DNA from: Diphasiastrum complanatum
Lineage: Eukaryota; Streptophyta; Lycopodiopsida; Lycopodiales; Lycopodiaceae
Direction: 5' to 3'
Length of the DNA stretch: 64,000 bases
Assembly (NCBI GenBank): GCA_029204225.1
Contig: CM055094.1
Span: forward strand, 21,062,331 to 21,126,330
Position 1 is the first letter of the stretch. Every line of letters begins with the position of its first letter. Below, in pieces: positions 46,904 to 58,850 of this stretch. The notes beneath the pieces were generated by a model that saw only the letters and a list, made by a program, of their open reading frames with translations, was not told the DNA's origin and ran no database searches. The translations under genes and the position numbers were made by a program.

Positions 46904-47640
46904 CCACTCAAGCCTACATGGCAAACCCACGTGGTATAGCTTAGTTGGCTTGCCACACAAGCCTATGTCAAGCCTATATGGCAGACTGCAACATACCAGC
47001 ATGAACATACTAGCATCAAGCCTATGTCATGCCTATATGACCTACCACGGAAGCCTATGATAGGCCTACATGGCTTGCCACATGGCAAGTCCCCAGCCTG
47101 TGTGGTTTATCTCATGACATGCCTACATGGCTTGCCACATGGCAACTTGGGAGGCCCAGCTCTCTCTCTCTAGCTCCACTCAAGCCTACATGGGAGAGCT
47201 AGGTTGGCTTGCCACACAAGCCTATGGCAAGCCTATGTGGTATCCTGCGACATGCTTACGTGGGAAGCATTAGAAATATGCCATGCCTATGTGGCCTGCC
47301 ACACAAGCCTATGGTTTATCTCATGACATGCCTACATGGCTTGCCACATGGCAACTTGGGAGCCCCAGCTCTCTCTCTCTAGCTCCGCTCAAGCCTACAT
47401 GGCAGAGCCTAGTTTGCTTGCCACACAAGCAAACTATGTGGTAGCCTGCGACATGTTTACGTAGGAAGCATCAGAAACATGCCATGCCTATGTGGCCTGC
47501 CACACAAGCCTATGGTAGGCCTGTGTGGTTTGCCAAGTGGCAACTTTTGAGCCCACCTATATATATATATATAGATCTCTAGGTCCACTCAAGCCTACAT
47601 GGCACAGGGCCCAGTTGGCTTGACATACAAGGTTATGGTA
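46843..47640 (-). repeat. Tandem array beside CENH3-like copy 3
   Basis: CT run 46843-46900, two to three ~200-bp units, TA run 47559-47573. The Lys-rich ORF is missing because the array is joined directly to gene T. Confidence 0.7.
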
Positions 47641-48091
47641 GGCCTACATGGCTTGCCACATGGCAACCCTCAAGCCTGCATGATTTGCCATGTGGCATAC
47701 CGCTGTCATAGGTGTTTCGAAACCTCATGACAAGAAGCATGTCCTTGGGCATCAGTGTCACCCTCTTGCGATGAATGGAACACAGCATCGAATCCTCAAA
47801 CAATTTTGTCTGGAAGTCCTCGTATGCAATATGGAGGGCCTCCAATGCAGCGATATTCCACCTCACTCCATAGGGCAGATGCGTGGTCATATCTTGTGTA
47901 ACCTCCCTCACAGCCCGGTACAAGGCTGCTTTCAGGATCACAAGTTTGGTGTACCTCTGCAAGGCCCTGATGTCCCTCAACCATGGACGGCGAGGTCTTC
48001 CACGTCTTTGTAGACGTATGGGTTCAGATGTCTGGGGACGGGATGGTTGAACAAAATGGGTAAGCCTAGCAGTTTGCTTCGTCCGAGCCAT
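47633..48091 (-). CDS. CENH3-like histone H3 variant, copy 3
   Basis: A 152-residue intronless frame with MARTKQTARLTHFVQPSRP, an Arg-rich tail (RRGRPRRP), alpha-N LRDIRALQR, loop 1 to RW (77-78), FEDSMLCSIH and KRVTLMPKD. The last ~25 residues derive from the array. Against copy 1 about 11 substitutions are seen over the shared 140 residues, about 6 of them in the tail. The downstream order (promoter, gene M, coiled-coil block, family B) mirrors the left arm. Same interpretation and doubts as copy 1. Confidence 0.75.
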   Translation of the reverse strand: MARTKQTARLTHFVQPSRPQTSEPIRLQRRGRPRRPWLRDIRALQRYTKLVILKAALYRAVREVTQDMTTHLPYGVRWNIAALEALHIAYEDFQTKLFEDSMLCSIHRKRVTLMPKDMLLVMRFRNTYDSGMPHGKSCRLEGCHVASHVGLP

Positions 48092-48790
48092 TGAGGCCGA
48101 ATATCTATACCATGCGAGGACAGAGATACAGTAGAAGAGAGAGCTAAATTATCTTGCGTAATGGTGACACTGAGAACTCTAAGGGTGACATCGCTACACC
48201 GCGAGAGAGTGGCAGAGACAGGCGGGGAGAGGCAGGGGCTTGCATGATGGCGATACTGGGAAAGTCAGGCTGATATCGCTACGACATGAGAGGGTGTAAG
48301 AAATAGGCATGGGGACGAGGTTGCTCGCATACTGGCGATATCACGAATGCAGGTTGTATGAAAGCAATCAAACATGATAGCAAATTATGCGAAAACCTAT
48401 ACAATCCCCGGGAATGGACTTATATAGGAGAAAAAAGCTGGCACGTGTGAATCCCAGCGACACGTGGTCCAGTCAATAGCTGACATGTGGAACCACACGT
48501 TTGTATACGCATGTGTGAAACTGCACCTCTGGATCAACACGTGTGGGATCCCATGTGGGGACATGTGGCCGAATGGATCAGCGACATGTGTTCTTTCACG
48601 TATCGGCCCAATCAGTAACTGACGTGTGGGACCACTTTTCCATATCCACACGTGTGAAACTTGAACATGTGGCCATGTGGTCGAACGGTTTGGTGACGTG
48701 TGTTCTGGCACGTGTTAGCTCGCATGTGTGGGCATGTGGCCGAATGGCAGATTGACGTGTATTGTAGCATGTGTGGATGGTTGTATTACG
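48092..48790 (-). promoter_or_regulatory. Leader and G-box/TATA promoter of CENH3-like copy 3
   Basis: Leader 48092-48400. TATATAA (minus) at 48420-48426. Beyond it are CACGTG motifs to about 48720, with some lost to CACATG-type changes and a small deletion near 48605. Confidence 0.6.
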
Positions 48791-48879
48791 CGCCATAGAT
48801 CTGATCCGTTGTTGGATCGACGAGTGTACGGCTTGGGTTTTATTGGTTTTAGCTATATACATGTTGTTTGATCAGTTAA

Positions 48880-50503
48880 AACATTTCTGTAAGTTTTGGA
48901 TTTTCACTCCCTGTAGCTCTTGGTGTGTGAACACCTTAAAATCACCTATTCTAGGAACATTGAGTGGTGTGTCGCTCATATGATTCTTAATTATCTCTGG
49001 ATATTCTCTTTTACTAAAAATCCAAAATAGAATTTCATGATCTTTTTTAAAATCTGTTTGAAACACAAAATCATGAACTATTTTAAGAGAATTGAACTCA
49101 GACCTATAATAACAAAACAATATTAGCTTAAAACACAAAACCATGAATTCTCGAGATGAATTAGTTGCTAGTACTCAATAGAATAGATTTAAACCTGGAA
49201 AGCTGCCAACCACCAAATATTATTTTCGGACTGCACACTGAAATTAAGACTCTCCGAGTTTATCGTATTGCTTAATGTTCCATTCATAAGTGTAACACTA
49301 ACCCTTTCAATTTCGTTTGTGATTCCATAAAACTTTATAATAAATCTCTATAAATGATTTAGATCTACAAACATATTGTTGGTAGAATCATATGACAAAG
49401 TGCCATGTTTTGAGTTATAAATTTCATTGATATGGTAAGGAATATCAATGATGTTTTGCAAACCCCTGTTTAACACATCCCTCTCTAATTTGATTTGAAA
49501 GGGCCGGGGAATAGGAAATTGTTTTATATGTACTTGTCCAAATGCCTCTTTGATAATTTTAAACATTGTGTCATATGCATCCCTGCTAATACCAGAATAA
49601 TCACATGCTCCTTGTATCAATTTTCGGTCAATGATCTTGCTGACTTCACCCATAAGGGCCTCTGCAATCTTGGACTCGATTCGAAAATATCGTTGACTTC
49701 CAAGTAGACTCGTCGTTGACTTGGCTGTAAGTATTGCACTCAAAGACTTTCCAATCATGTCCTTGTCTTTCGGATTTTCATTGGTGACTAAAGTTGCTCT
49801 GCAAAATAAAAATAAGATTTAGAAAGAAACAATTCACAACCATTGATGTGCTAGATGAAACAAAACACATGATTAGTTTAAAACGTAATCCTACTTGAAA
49901 GCATATATTCCTTTTTTCCGTTGACCCCCACTTGTTGAGATCTCGTCAATACTTTTTAAAATAACTCTTTTTCGCTTATTGTTCAGTATTTTCTTCCGAA
50001 ATGTGTTTACTTCTACATTTATTTGACAATATGAGGTACACAATGTTTGTACAATTAGTTTCATATTGTCAGTTTCTTGGTTGAGGTTTAATATAATATA
50101 TTGCAAACGAGAATTATCTATCTTCAAGATTTCATTTCTTCTTTTGTTTGCCAAAAAAAATTGCTTTTTCTCGGTAGTCAGTAAGCAAATCATTCAACAT
50201 ATTTTCCAAATAGTGGATTTTTTTCATTGAATAACTAATGCCATAACTTTTCAATCTTTCACAATAACCCAATAGACTATGGTGTCCTTCACACAAAAAC
50301 AGTATGAGTTGTGTGACCGATCTAAAATTTGGATGTTGCATTGAGCTTGGATCAATTGGATACAAACTTCCATCAACCCATAGATCACAATGTTTCCTGT
50401 CTTTCGTCCTTTGGTGAGCTGGTAAGGTGGATCCTTTCAGATTTTTTCTCGACAGTGGAGCATATTCTGTGGGAAGATCAATATGGAGATGATATTTAGA
50501 CAT
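48880..50503 (-). pseudogene. Gene M, copy 3
   Basis: Exon 1 starts at ATG 50503 (MSKYHLHIDLP, open 123 codons to the T-run), then the shifted helical frame 49891-50193. The intron is 49799-49894 (96 bp). Exon 2 (49348-49798) is fully open. Past the shared TAG the sequence has a small deletion. The candidate second intron ends at 49104/49103, and exon 3 is 48880-49103 with DHEILFWIFSKREYPEIIKNH. A deletion after GDFKV alters its end. This is the most complete copy. Confidence 0.55.
49799..49894 (-). other. GT-AG intron in gene M, copy 3
   Basis: 96 bp, same donor and acceptor as the other two copies. Confidence 0.7.
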
Positions 50504-51910
50504 CTTAATAATCGATAGATTAATCTAGTAGAAAACCCACTTGTTATATATCTTGTAAGCTATTAAAACTCATCTTAATTATAAAAAAAAAATAATTGAA
50601 AAAGTTGGAAATGACCTTGGCACTCTTTTTGATCCATCACACTCCATGTTTCTTGCTTTATATGCAAAATCAAAGCTTTGCAGTTATGAGCAAAATAAGC
50701 AAAATATTTTTTCAATAGATGTGTGTTGAAATTGCAAATTTTTGAATTGCAAAAGTTTGAGATAACCTTGCCGCTTCATTTGATCCAACACACTTCCGTA
50801 TTTTCTGAGTTTCAAAAATTTAGATTCACGTTGGCGCTCATTGTGATCCAAAATATTCAAAGTTTCTTGCCATGATTTGCAGATCGATAAGACTGTTTTC
50901 CTTTGATCTGAACACTTTAGTAGATGGAAAGAAAACTTTGATGTGCAATACGATTTACATTTACATGAGAAGTCATGTTAGTTAATGGTAGAAAATAGAA
51001 TCTTGAAGTATGGACCCCACGCGTTGCGGCTACCCAACTTCCAGTTAACTACATACGTTACTAGTGAGGTCAAGTCATCGGAGTTGTGCGGGCAGACCAA
51101 AAACTTGGTCGGAGTTTTAATATTCGACAATTTTCTCTCTCTTACATGGCATTTCTTAGACAGCCCTTTTGGGCCATGGAACTCCTAGATTTTTTCTCGA
51201 CAGTGGAGCATATTCTGTGGGAAGATCAATATGGAGATGATATTTAGACATCTTAATAATCGATAGATTAATCTAGTAGAAAACCCACTTGTTATATATC
51301 TTGTAAGCTATTAAAACTCATCTTAATTATAAAAAAAAAATAATTGAAAAAGTTGGAAATGACCTTGGCACTCTTTTTGATCCATCACACTCCATGTCTC
51401 TTGCTTTATATGCAAAATCAAAGCTTTGCAGTTATGAGCAAAATAAGCAAAATATTTTTTCAATAGATGTGTGTTGAAATTGCAAATTTTTGAATTGCAA
51501 AAGTTTGAGATAACCTTGCCGCTTCATTTGATCCAACACACTTCCGTATTTTCTGAGTTTCAAAAATTTAGATTCACGTTGGCGCTCATTGTGATCCAAA
51601 ATATTCAAAGTTTCTTGCCATGCTTTGCAGATCGATAAGACTGTTTTCCTTTGATCTGAACACTTTAGTAGATGTAAAGAAAACTTTGATGTGCAGTACG
51701 ATTTACATTTACATGAGAGGTCATGTTAGTTAATGGTAGAAAATAGAATCTTGAAGTATGGACCCCACGCGTTGCGGCTACCCAACTTCGAGTTAACTAC
51801 ATACGTTACTAGTGAGGTCAACTCATCGGAGTTGTGCGGGCAGACCAAAAACTTGGTCGGAGTTTTAATATTCGACAATTTTCTCTCTCTTACATGGCAT
51901 TTCTTAGACG
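50439..51910. repeat. 748-bp direct tandem duplication
   Basis: GATTTTTTCTCGACAGTGG begins at about 50439 and again at 51187. The interval (start of M, coiled-coil block, family-B C-terminus) is repeated with very few differences, so the event is recent. The second unit ends at TTCTTAGACG (51909). Confidence 0.85.
50540..50960 (-). pseudogene. Coiled-coil-like block, copy 4
   Basis: A minus-strand frame without ATG is open for about 95 codons through CKSWQETLNILDHNERQRES and VLDQMKRQGYLKLLQ before a stop. The last unit follows in another frame. Confidence 0.4.
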
Positions 51911-53120
51911 TAAGCTTCATGGGTGTCTTTCTCGACGTAAGCTTCACTAGGTCGACCGTTTGGTGCTTTGCAGTTGGCCCTTGTGGAGAGAAAGAACTCT
52001 TTCTCTTTTGAGAAGCCGCTTGCATGGAATCTATTGCAATAGGCCTAGAAGTAGAGTTGGTATTCTTGGCTGGTTCTGAGGGAGTCTCCCAAGCTTTTAT
52101 CTGCTAGCATCAAGTGGTCTCAAAATCGAGGTCAGTGGCTCAACTGCTGCAAAGTGACATCTATCAGAAGATAGCCCAATAACTGGAGGTTTGCTTGTTC
52201 TTGATATAGTCATGGAGGCAGTTGGAAGCAAACTGGGCACAGTCACAAAGGTTCTGATCGTGTAGTTTAGAATCAGCCATAATGTGGAATAGTTTCATGG
52301 GGATACGCGTGAACTTGGACCTATAGCCCTATGTATATTTCGTTAGATAGGCACACGGAACAGCTAAGGACTTATCATTTATGACCTCGATACGGTAACC
52401 ATCTTTTTTTTCCCATTTGTCCACTGAGGGGTATATGTATTTGAAGTATGCTGTGGATTCAATCTTTTTGAGGGTCCTGTTGACTATGTTTGGTCCCCTA
52501 GGGAAGCCAAATGTATTCAGGTCAGCTCTAGAAATAGGGATAATATAAACAAAATTATGGTTAGGAGGTAACATGAACTGGAAAATCTGTCGGTGTGGTT
52601 ATAAGCAATATGCAATCGAAACGGGCTCTGCTAGCCACTGTTCAGAAGAGGAAGTTGGAACTCTATGTGGCTCAGGAACTAGTGTGCCTCCTGGTACCAA
52701 GTGTTCATCTCAGAGATATCGAGGCTTTCCATGGTGATGTCAATTCTGTCTTGAGTTGGGTCATCAGAACTGGAAGATGTTGTGGCAGACAGGTTCTGGA
52801 CTCGGTTGATGACTCTGTTGAAGGTTCGGCTCTGGTAACAGACAAGTGGAGTCTCGGCTCGGTCGACTGTGGAGGGCTTCGGATCGGTCCTCTTTGGATG
52901 GACTCGGCTCAGTCAACTTTGTATGTAGAGTATGGACGCTCAGTTCAGTCCACAATGAATGCAGAGTATGGACGCTTGACTCGGTCCACGGTGATTGCAG
53001 AGCATGGGGGCTAGGCTCTCTGAGCAGTGTATGTAGAGTATTGCTCGGCAGTGTATGGAGACTAGAAATTTGTGAAAAACTTTGGAGCAATGTTGCTCTG
53101 ATAGGATGTGGAAACAATGA
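51726..53120 (-). pseudogene. ORF family B, copy 10
   Basis: Minus strand. The C-terminal part (51726-52025) has a deletion: the EEFHGPKG and DDGSIQVK segments are reduced. The central part is at 52140-52574, the N-terminal part at 52630-52780, and the minisatellite at 52900-53010 with four units. It ends in a short piece of copia flank. Confidence 0.45.
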
Positions 53121-53520
53121 TTATTGCATGATGATTCAACTGATCTTGTAGGAATGATTTGAAGAGACATATTTATGTGCATATGATTCCTTTTGGTTCA
53201 GGTTAGATCATAATTTAAAAAATATTTTTCTTGATACAAGAATTGTAATTTAAAACACTTCTAAAATTTTAAAAAAAATAAAAAACTTTTGTTTTAATAA
53301 GCAAAAAGTTTTTTTTTAGTTATTCTAATGGTTGTGTCCAATGATTTTATTTTGAATAGTACTACTATTTCATGTAAGCTAATGTGCAATTATTATTAAA
53401 AATCTATCAACAAAATTTTAGTAGCTTGATTAATTTTCTTGCAAAATACAACATTTTTTTTAGCATTACAATATCTTTATTTGAAGCATTTTAAATATGG
53501 GTATTTTTTTTATAAAACTA
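53121..53520. other. Junction DNA: copia 5' flank and AT-rich repeat
   Basis: Positions 53121-53207 match the sequence just 5' of the copia gag (compare 41255-41335). The rest is AT-rich repeat. No gene. Confidence 0.5.
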
Positions 53521-54484
53521 AAAAAAAATGGGTCTCCATGTCATTTCTTTTTTTTCGGATCATCGTGTTTCATGATGAACAATCTTAGTAAATTCTTCCT
53601 TGGTGCATCCTTTCAAAATTAGATGAATGGCTTTTTTCTTTGGCTACACAAGCTCGCCAGACATGGTGTCCAGTCACACATACTTTTCTCTTTTTACGCC
53701 AGCACATGATTGATTTGCTGCAAACCCTTCTGCTAAACTCCTTGCCAACTTAGGAGATGCTGAAAACATCAGAGAGATTGAATGCCTCCTCAAAAGACCA
53801 CGTTTTTTCACTGTCCAAGATAAATTCTTCCAAAACTCAAATGAAAGGCCTGGTTCTTTCAATATAAACAACCCTAGTTCGGTGGTTTCTGGACAAAATA
53901 TGGGAAAAAGAAAGAAGTATACATGATATAATGGAAAGGAAGGACAAGGCAGTGGTGCAAAAAAAGACTTACTGGCTAAAAGACTGAACTTTTACAGGTA
54001 TTAAGTAGCTCGTAGGATGACGAGGATCTGCTGAGAAGAACTCTCACTAGGAATATGGTGGATCGACTACAGCTCAGCATGCGCAAGGACAAGGCGGAGA
54101 TCTTTTTACATTTACGCTACTGTAATAGAATGTTTGAGACCATTCATGTGAGACACTTTTACACTCGTATTTTATTACAATCTTTGGCCTTATATACACA
54201 AGTCCTTTCATAATATTGTGTTTGCTTGGTCATACTTACCTAACATCAAAAGTGAATGGTACTTTCTGTTTGATGTTTTCTGCAATTTTGAAATCGAAAA
54301 TCTATCTTTATGTTCTTGCTCTTTTCTAAAACATTTCAAAGATTTCATTTCAGAAAAATTTGACTATGTTCTAACAACGGACTGCAATATAATTAGAAGT
54401 ATGTACCTCAGAAAATCTTAGCTATTTAGGAAAAACATCATTGAACTCTTGTTTTAAATCTTGCATTAAAAGCTGTTCTTGATG
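53521..54484 (-). mobile_element. Ty3/gypsy remnant, copy 5: block U and LTR-like part
   Basis: Same order as 1090-2047: block U (frame 53674-53871), LTR-like stretch and FNDVFPK. Confidence 0.45.
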
Positions 54485-55438
54485 CTAATTTTTGGTGTTA
54501 AAGCATGTTAACACATTCGCATCACAATGCATACGAGATTTCAAAACAAGATGAAAAAGCTCATACTTAGAATTATGTAGTTTTTCCATAACTTCCGCCG
54601 AGGAAACCATCGGTGATGGGAGTACATTAGTCTCCCCATAAATAGAGACTATCTGGTCAAACTTATCTTTGAATACAATAGTATGGTTTTTAAAATCTAT
54701 TTTCAACGAATCTGATTTATCAAAAAACCATTCATATCCTAGGATTACATAAGTTCTATCAAGATTCATAACATGGAAGTCGAGCCGCTCAACATGATCT
54801 TGCATCCGAACCTCCAAAATAGGGACTTTCACATCCCAAACTTCTGTGTCTGACCCTGAGGCTAGAGGACCACATAATGTTGATCACTGGCCATGGTGGG
54901 CACTCAAAGCTTCTATACAAGCCGCACATTCAAAAAGTTGTGAGTACCTCCAAAATCAAACATTATACTTATGTCTTTTCCTAGAATATTGCCTTTAACT
55001 TGAAACCATTGATTAGACTTGAAAGAAAGTGTACTGAAGTTACAAGTATATTCACAACCATTTAACAAATCAACTTTCAATTCACAACCATTTAACAAAT
55101 CGACTTTCAATTTACTTGTCGATAAATCCATCGCCATGAAACTTGATGATTTATTTTCCCTCTCGGATCTCTCTTTGGCATGATGCCCAGGTTTGTTGGC
55201 AAGCAGTAGCTTCTAGTTCATCAAAAAATAGATTTTTTATCTTATTATTTTTTGGCTTTTCATTCTTAGGCTTTTGGGCTGATTGGCTGTGCATACTCTT
55301 CCGTGAGGCAATCATGGTGCTATCAGAGGCTTTAGCAACTCGGATAGCATCTTTCAATATGGAGGACATTCCATTTGCACTCCTTTTGGTAATCGGCTGA
55401 CAATCCATGCTATGAATTGCCACTGTGCCAATTTCCAA
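54485..55438 (-). pseudogene. Ty3/gypsy gag end and protease, longest copy
   Basis: The gag C-terminal part (55151-55438) has an Ala/Thr-rich and basic segment ending CQREIREGK, as seen before the zinc knuckle of gypsy gag, but the knuckle itself is missing. The protease follows: 54913-55137 with a 33-bp tandem repeat (KVDLLNGCE twice) and DFGGTHNF in place of DSG/DTG. Then 54485-54832 carries VILGYEWFF. Separate frames and the changed active site show it is dead. Confidence 0.6.
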
Positions 55439-55439
55439 T

Positions 55440-55892
55440 CAAGTGAGCCTTAAGTGATTATTAGAAGCCTTTTTCAAATGGAAAAAAATAGCATACACCT
55501 CTAAAAGGATATGGTTGCTAGGTCTACAAAGTACTCAACAAAAATTGCTTTTTTTCTTAACGCTTTCAATTGCCTTAACCCAAAAAAATAAATAGGGAAA
55601 AAGTAATGGCAAACCTGAATGCAATAAAGGAACTTCCAAAATCCCTATTCAAGAGCAAAAAATCCAAAATCTCCCCCCCCCCCCCCCCTCCCCCCGCCCC
55701 AATTAATATAACTAGTAACATTATTCTCAAAGCATCTACGATGAGCAAACAACACTTGGAGAGTAAAGAATTAGGAATCTGTCAAATACTCTTGCATCTA
55801 GTATTTGGAAAGTTAGACATAATGATAGTATCATAAGAATGAGTTAGAGAAGCTTGTGAAGCCATCCAAAGGTGTGTTGTTTTATTAGTTGC
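55440..55892. other. Non-coding; C-run and old repeat
   Basis: C-rich run at 55673-55700, then the ACACTTGGAGAGTAAAG repeat related to 9220-9560. No gene. Confidence 0.5.
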
Positions 55893-56748
55893 CTAGATAC
55901 ATATCAAGCTACCCCAAGTTACCACAGATCTATTATATGAGTTAAACATGGGTCTATATGAGGCAAGGTGTATATATTGCAAAAAGCGAAAAGGAAGGTC
56001 TCCCCTTTTATCATATTTGGACAGATGTGTACAACCGGTAATTGGGTTAAAGGTAATTGTAATATTCAGAAAGTTCACCAAATTACATGTGTTGTCGTTT
56101 CCGTCTATCTCAAGGTATTCCAGGGGATAGATCCAAAAAGGATTGTCAGGTGTTCTTGGTTGAGTCTTGTCTAGGAAACATCCAACCGTATGATTATTGA
56201 TAAGCATATATCGTCAATGTACCTGAACGAATATTTGAAGTCGTTTATAAATTTAATTTCCCCTAATCTTGCAAGCCTCTTAATAAACTGCAATTTAAAA
56301 AAAGAAAGGTACCAATTACAAGACATTGGTGGATATGGAAAACCCATTGGTATTCCCCCGACCTGTCGCCAAGTATGATCCCAAGTCTGATAACGCAATT
56401 GTCTATCAAATAGAAATTCCAAATGCAAAAGGTATTCTTGCGGTCTACAGTACTCCATTCATATGAACCTGTATTTTTCAAAATCCATTTAAAATCATTG
56501 GTTCCAGATATTCGTTTGTATTTGAGCAATTTGATTTTGGCAATTTTAAATGCCAAACAAATCATTTTAGTCATAATAGTTTTCAAATCGTCAATCCCGT
56601 TCAAAGGAATATTGCTTTTTTGGGGGTAACCTAATTCTTTGCTTCCTGGTTTTTTGAGTTTGTAATGCAATTTGAGGCTGAAATTTTCAGCACACAAGGC
56701 TTGTAGGAGGGTGAGTTCCTTCATCCATCTAATGTGTGGTTTCAACAC
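55893..56748 (-). mobile_element. Reverse transcriptase of a (TA)n-associated element
   Basis: Three minus-strand frames cover one protein. 56263-56748 holds the N-terminal part (HIRWMKELTLLQALCAEN, YEWSTVDRKNTF). 56171-56458 holds RT boxes: VGGIPMGF..PMSCNWYLSFF and the catalytic YIDD (RYIDDI). 55893-56207 holds LNITITFNPITG and SKYDKRGDLPF. The SKYDKRGDLPF and RYIDDI pattern suggests a Penelope-like or related non-LTR RT rather than copia or gypsy, but the class is not certain. Two frameshifts make it inactive. The 5' end lies next to a TA run. Confidence 0.6.
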
Positions 56749-56784
56749 ATTTTGGGGCTGATTTTTTAGATTTGATACTTGTTG

Positions 56785-57000
56785 TTATATATATATAGAT
56801 CTCTAGGTCCACTCAAGCCTACGTGGCACAGGGCCCAGTTGACTTGACATACAAGTTTATGGTAGGCCTACATGGCTTGCCACATGGCAACCCTCAAGCC
56901 TGCATGATTTGCCATGTGGTAGACCTACGTGGCTTGCCATGTGGTAGTGTGCGATAGGCTTCACAAATAGCAGACCACGTAGGCAGAGCCTGGTTGGCTC
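56785..57000 (-). repeat. (TA)n and tandem-array remnant
   Basis: TA run 56785-56797, then array sequence matching the region just 3' of the CENH3-like genes. It joins directly to the end of gene M at about 57000; the histone gene and promoter are missing. Confidence 0.6.
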
Positions 57001-57109
57001 ACACGTGTGGACGGTTGTATTATGCACCATAGATCTGATCCGCTGTTGGATCGACGAGTGTACGGCTTGGGTTTTATTGGTTTTAGCTATATAAATGTTG
57101 TTTGATAAG

Positions 57110-57424
57110 GTAAAACATTTCGCTAAGTTTTGGATTTTCACTCCCTGTAGCTCTTGGTGTGTGAACCAAATGCCATTCCACCTTAAAATCACCTATTCTA
57201 GGAACATTGAGTGGTGTGTCGCTCATATGATTCTCAATTATCTCTCGCTATTCTGTTTACTAAAAATCCAATATAGAATTTCATGATCATCTTTAAAACC
57301 TGTTTGAAACTTGTTTCATGTCTTTCGTCCTTTGGTGAGCTGGTAAGGTGGATCCTTTCAGATTTTTTCTCGACAGTGGAGCATATTCTATGGAAAGATC
57401 AATATGGAGATGATATTTAGACAT
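57110..57424 (-). pseudogene. Gene M, internal-deletion derivative, copy 2
   Basis: Minus-strand ATG 57424 (MSKYHLHIDL), joined at AAACAAGTTTC to exon 3, as at 24172-24487. Confidence 0.5.
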
Positions 57425-57464
57425 CTTAATAATCGATAGATTAATCTAGTAGAAAACCAACTTG

Positions 57465-57860
57465 TTATATATCTTGTAAGCTATTAAAACTCGTCTTAAT
57501 TATAAAAAAAATTAATTGGAAAAGTTTGAAATGACCTTGGCGCTCTTTTTGATCCATCACACTCCAAGTTTCTTGCTTTATATGCAAAATCAAAGCTTTG
57601 CAGTTATGAGCAAAATAAGCAAAATATTTTTTCAATAGATGTGTGCTGAAATTGCAAATTTTTGAATTACAAAAATTCGAGATAACCTTGCCGCTCCATT
57701 TGATCCAACACACTCCGTATTTTCTGAATTTCAAGATTCACGTTGGCGCTCATTGTGATCCAAAATAATCAAAGTTTCTTGCCATGATTTTCAGATCGAT
57801 AAGACTGTTTTTCTTTGATGTGAACGCTTTAGTAGATGGAAAGAAAACTTTGATGTGCAA
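57465..57860 (-). pseudogene. Coiled-coil-like block, copy 6
   Basis: Frame 57465-57734 with LILHIKQETWSVMDQKERQG. A family-B scrap follows to about 57955. Confidence 0.35.
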
Positions 57861-57959
57861 TACGATATGCATTTACATGAGAAGTCATGTTAGTTAATGG
57901 TAGAAAATAGAATCTTGAAGTATGGACCCCATGCGTTGCAGCTACCCAACTTCCAATTC

Positions 57960-58850
57960 ATGAGTTTTATGAGGTTGAAGTTCTAGTTTTTCTACAAATC
58001 AACTTCCTCTGAAAGTTTCTTTTTGGTGGAAATGATGCTATTTTTACAAAGTGTAGGCTAATCTATAATGGCAGAGATCGAGTTCACAGCTCACCATGAT
58101 TGTGATCATTTGCAAGTAGCCTATTTTAAGCAAATTGTGCTGCACTTTCGTGTTATCTTAGCACATTTGAATGTAGCTTGTGATATTATTGGTTCGATAT
58201 TCTAGTAGCTTTTTTGCACCATTTAAGGTAAGAGAAAGAGAGCACAATCAAATAATGATGCAATAGGTTCTAGAAAAATGTAAATTTGTTGTTCCGGTAT
58301 CTCCAATTTCTAGGAATTTGGGCATGAAGGCAATCCGGCTTGAATCATGCACAGAAAAATTGATGAGTGTTTGCCATCTTGTTTGCATGTATGTGATGTT
58401 TTTTGTTGTTTAATTATATCGATGTCGATTGAAACTATGATAGCTTCGTGGTTGTCATTCGTAATATTAAAAGTTTTTTTTCACCTTATCTTGGGGCAAG
58501 TTCACAAATAGCAAGGTAACAAATTGGGACTCGGCAAGAACTCACTCCAAATGACTTTTTGAGCTTCACTAACTTGTTCTCATGAATTTATCATTGTGTC
58601 TAACTTGCCATATACCAATTTTATAAGTATTTGCTTGATCCTTTACTCTTAAATGCACCATAATGCTACCTCCCTTTGCATGTGCCATAGTCCTAGAGCT
58701 CTAAAATTAACAATGTATACACATGTATGGAAGTTTTCAAGACATACTGATGTTTTTGCATCCATTTGTCTTTAAGCTTAAACATGTTCTTTGTAGTTCC
58801 TGAGAAGTTCAAGGAGGAGGCAGTTCTACATCCAATTTTTATGCAAATTC
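57960..58850. other. Non-coding shared repeat region, inverted
   Basis: Mirror of 21880-22790. No gene seen. Confidence 0.5.
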
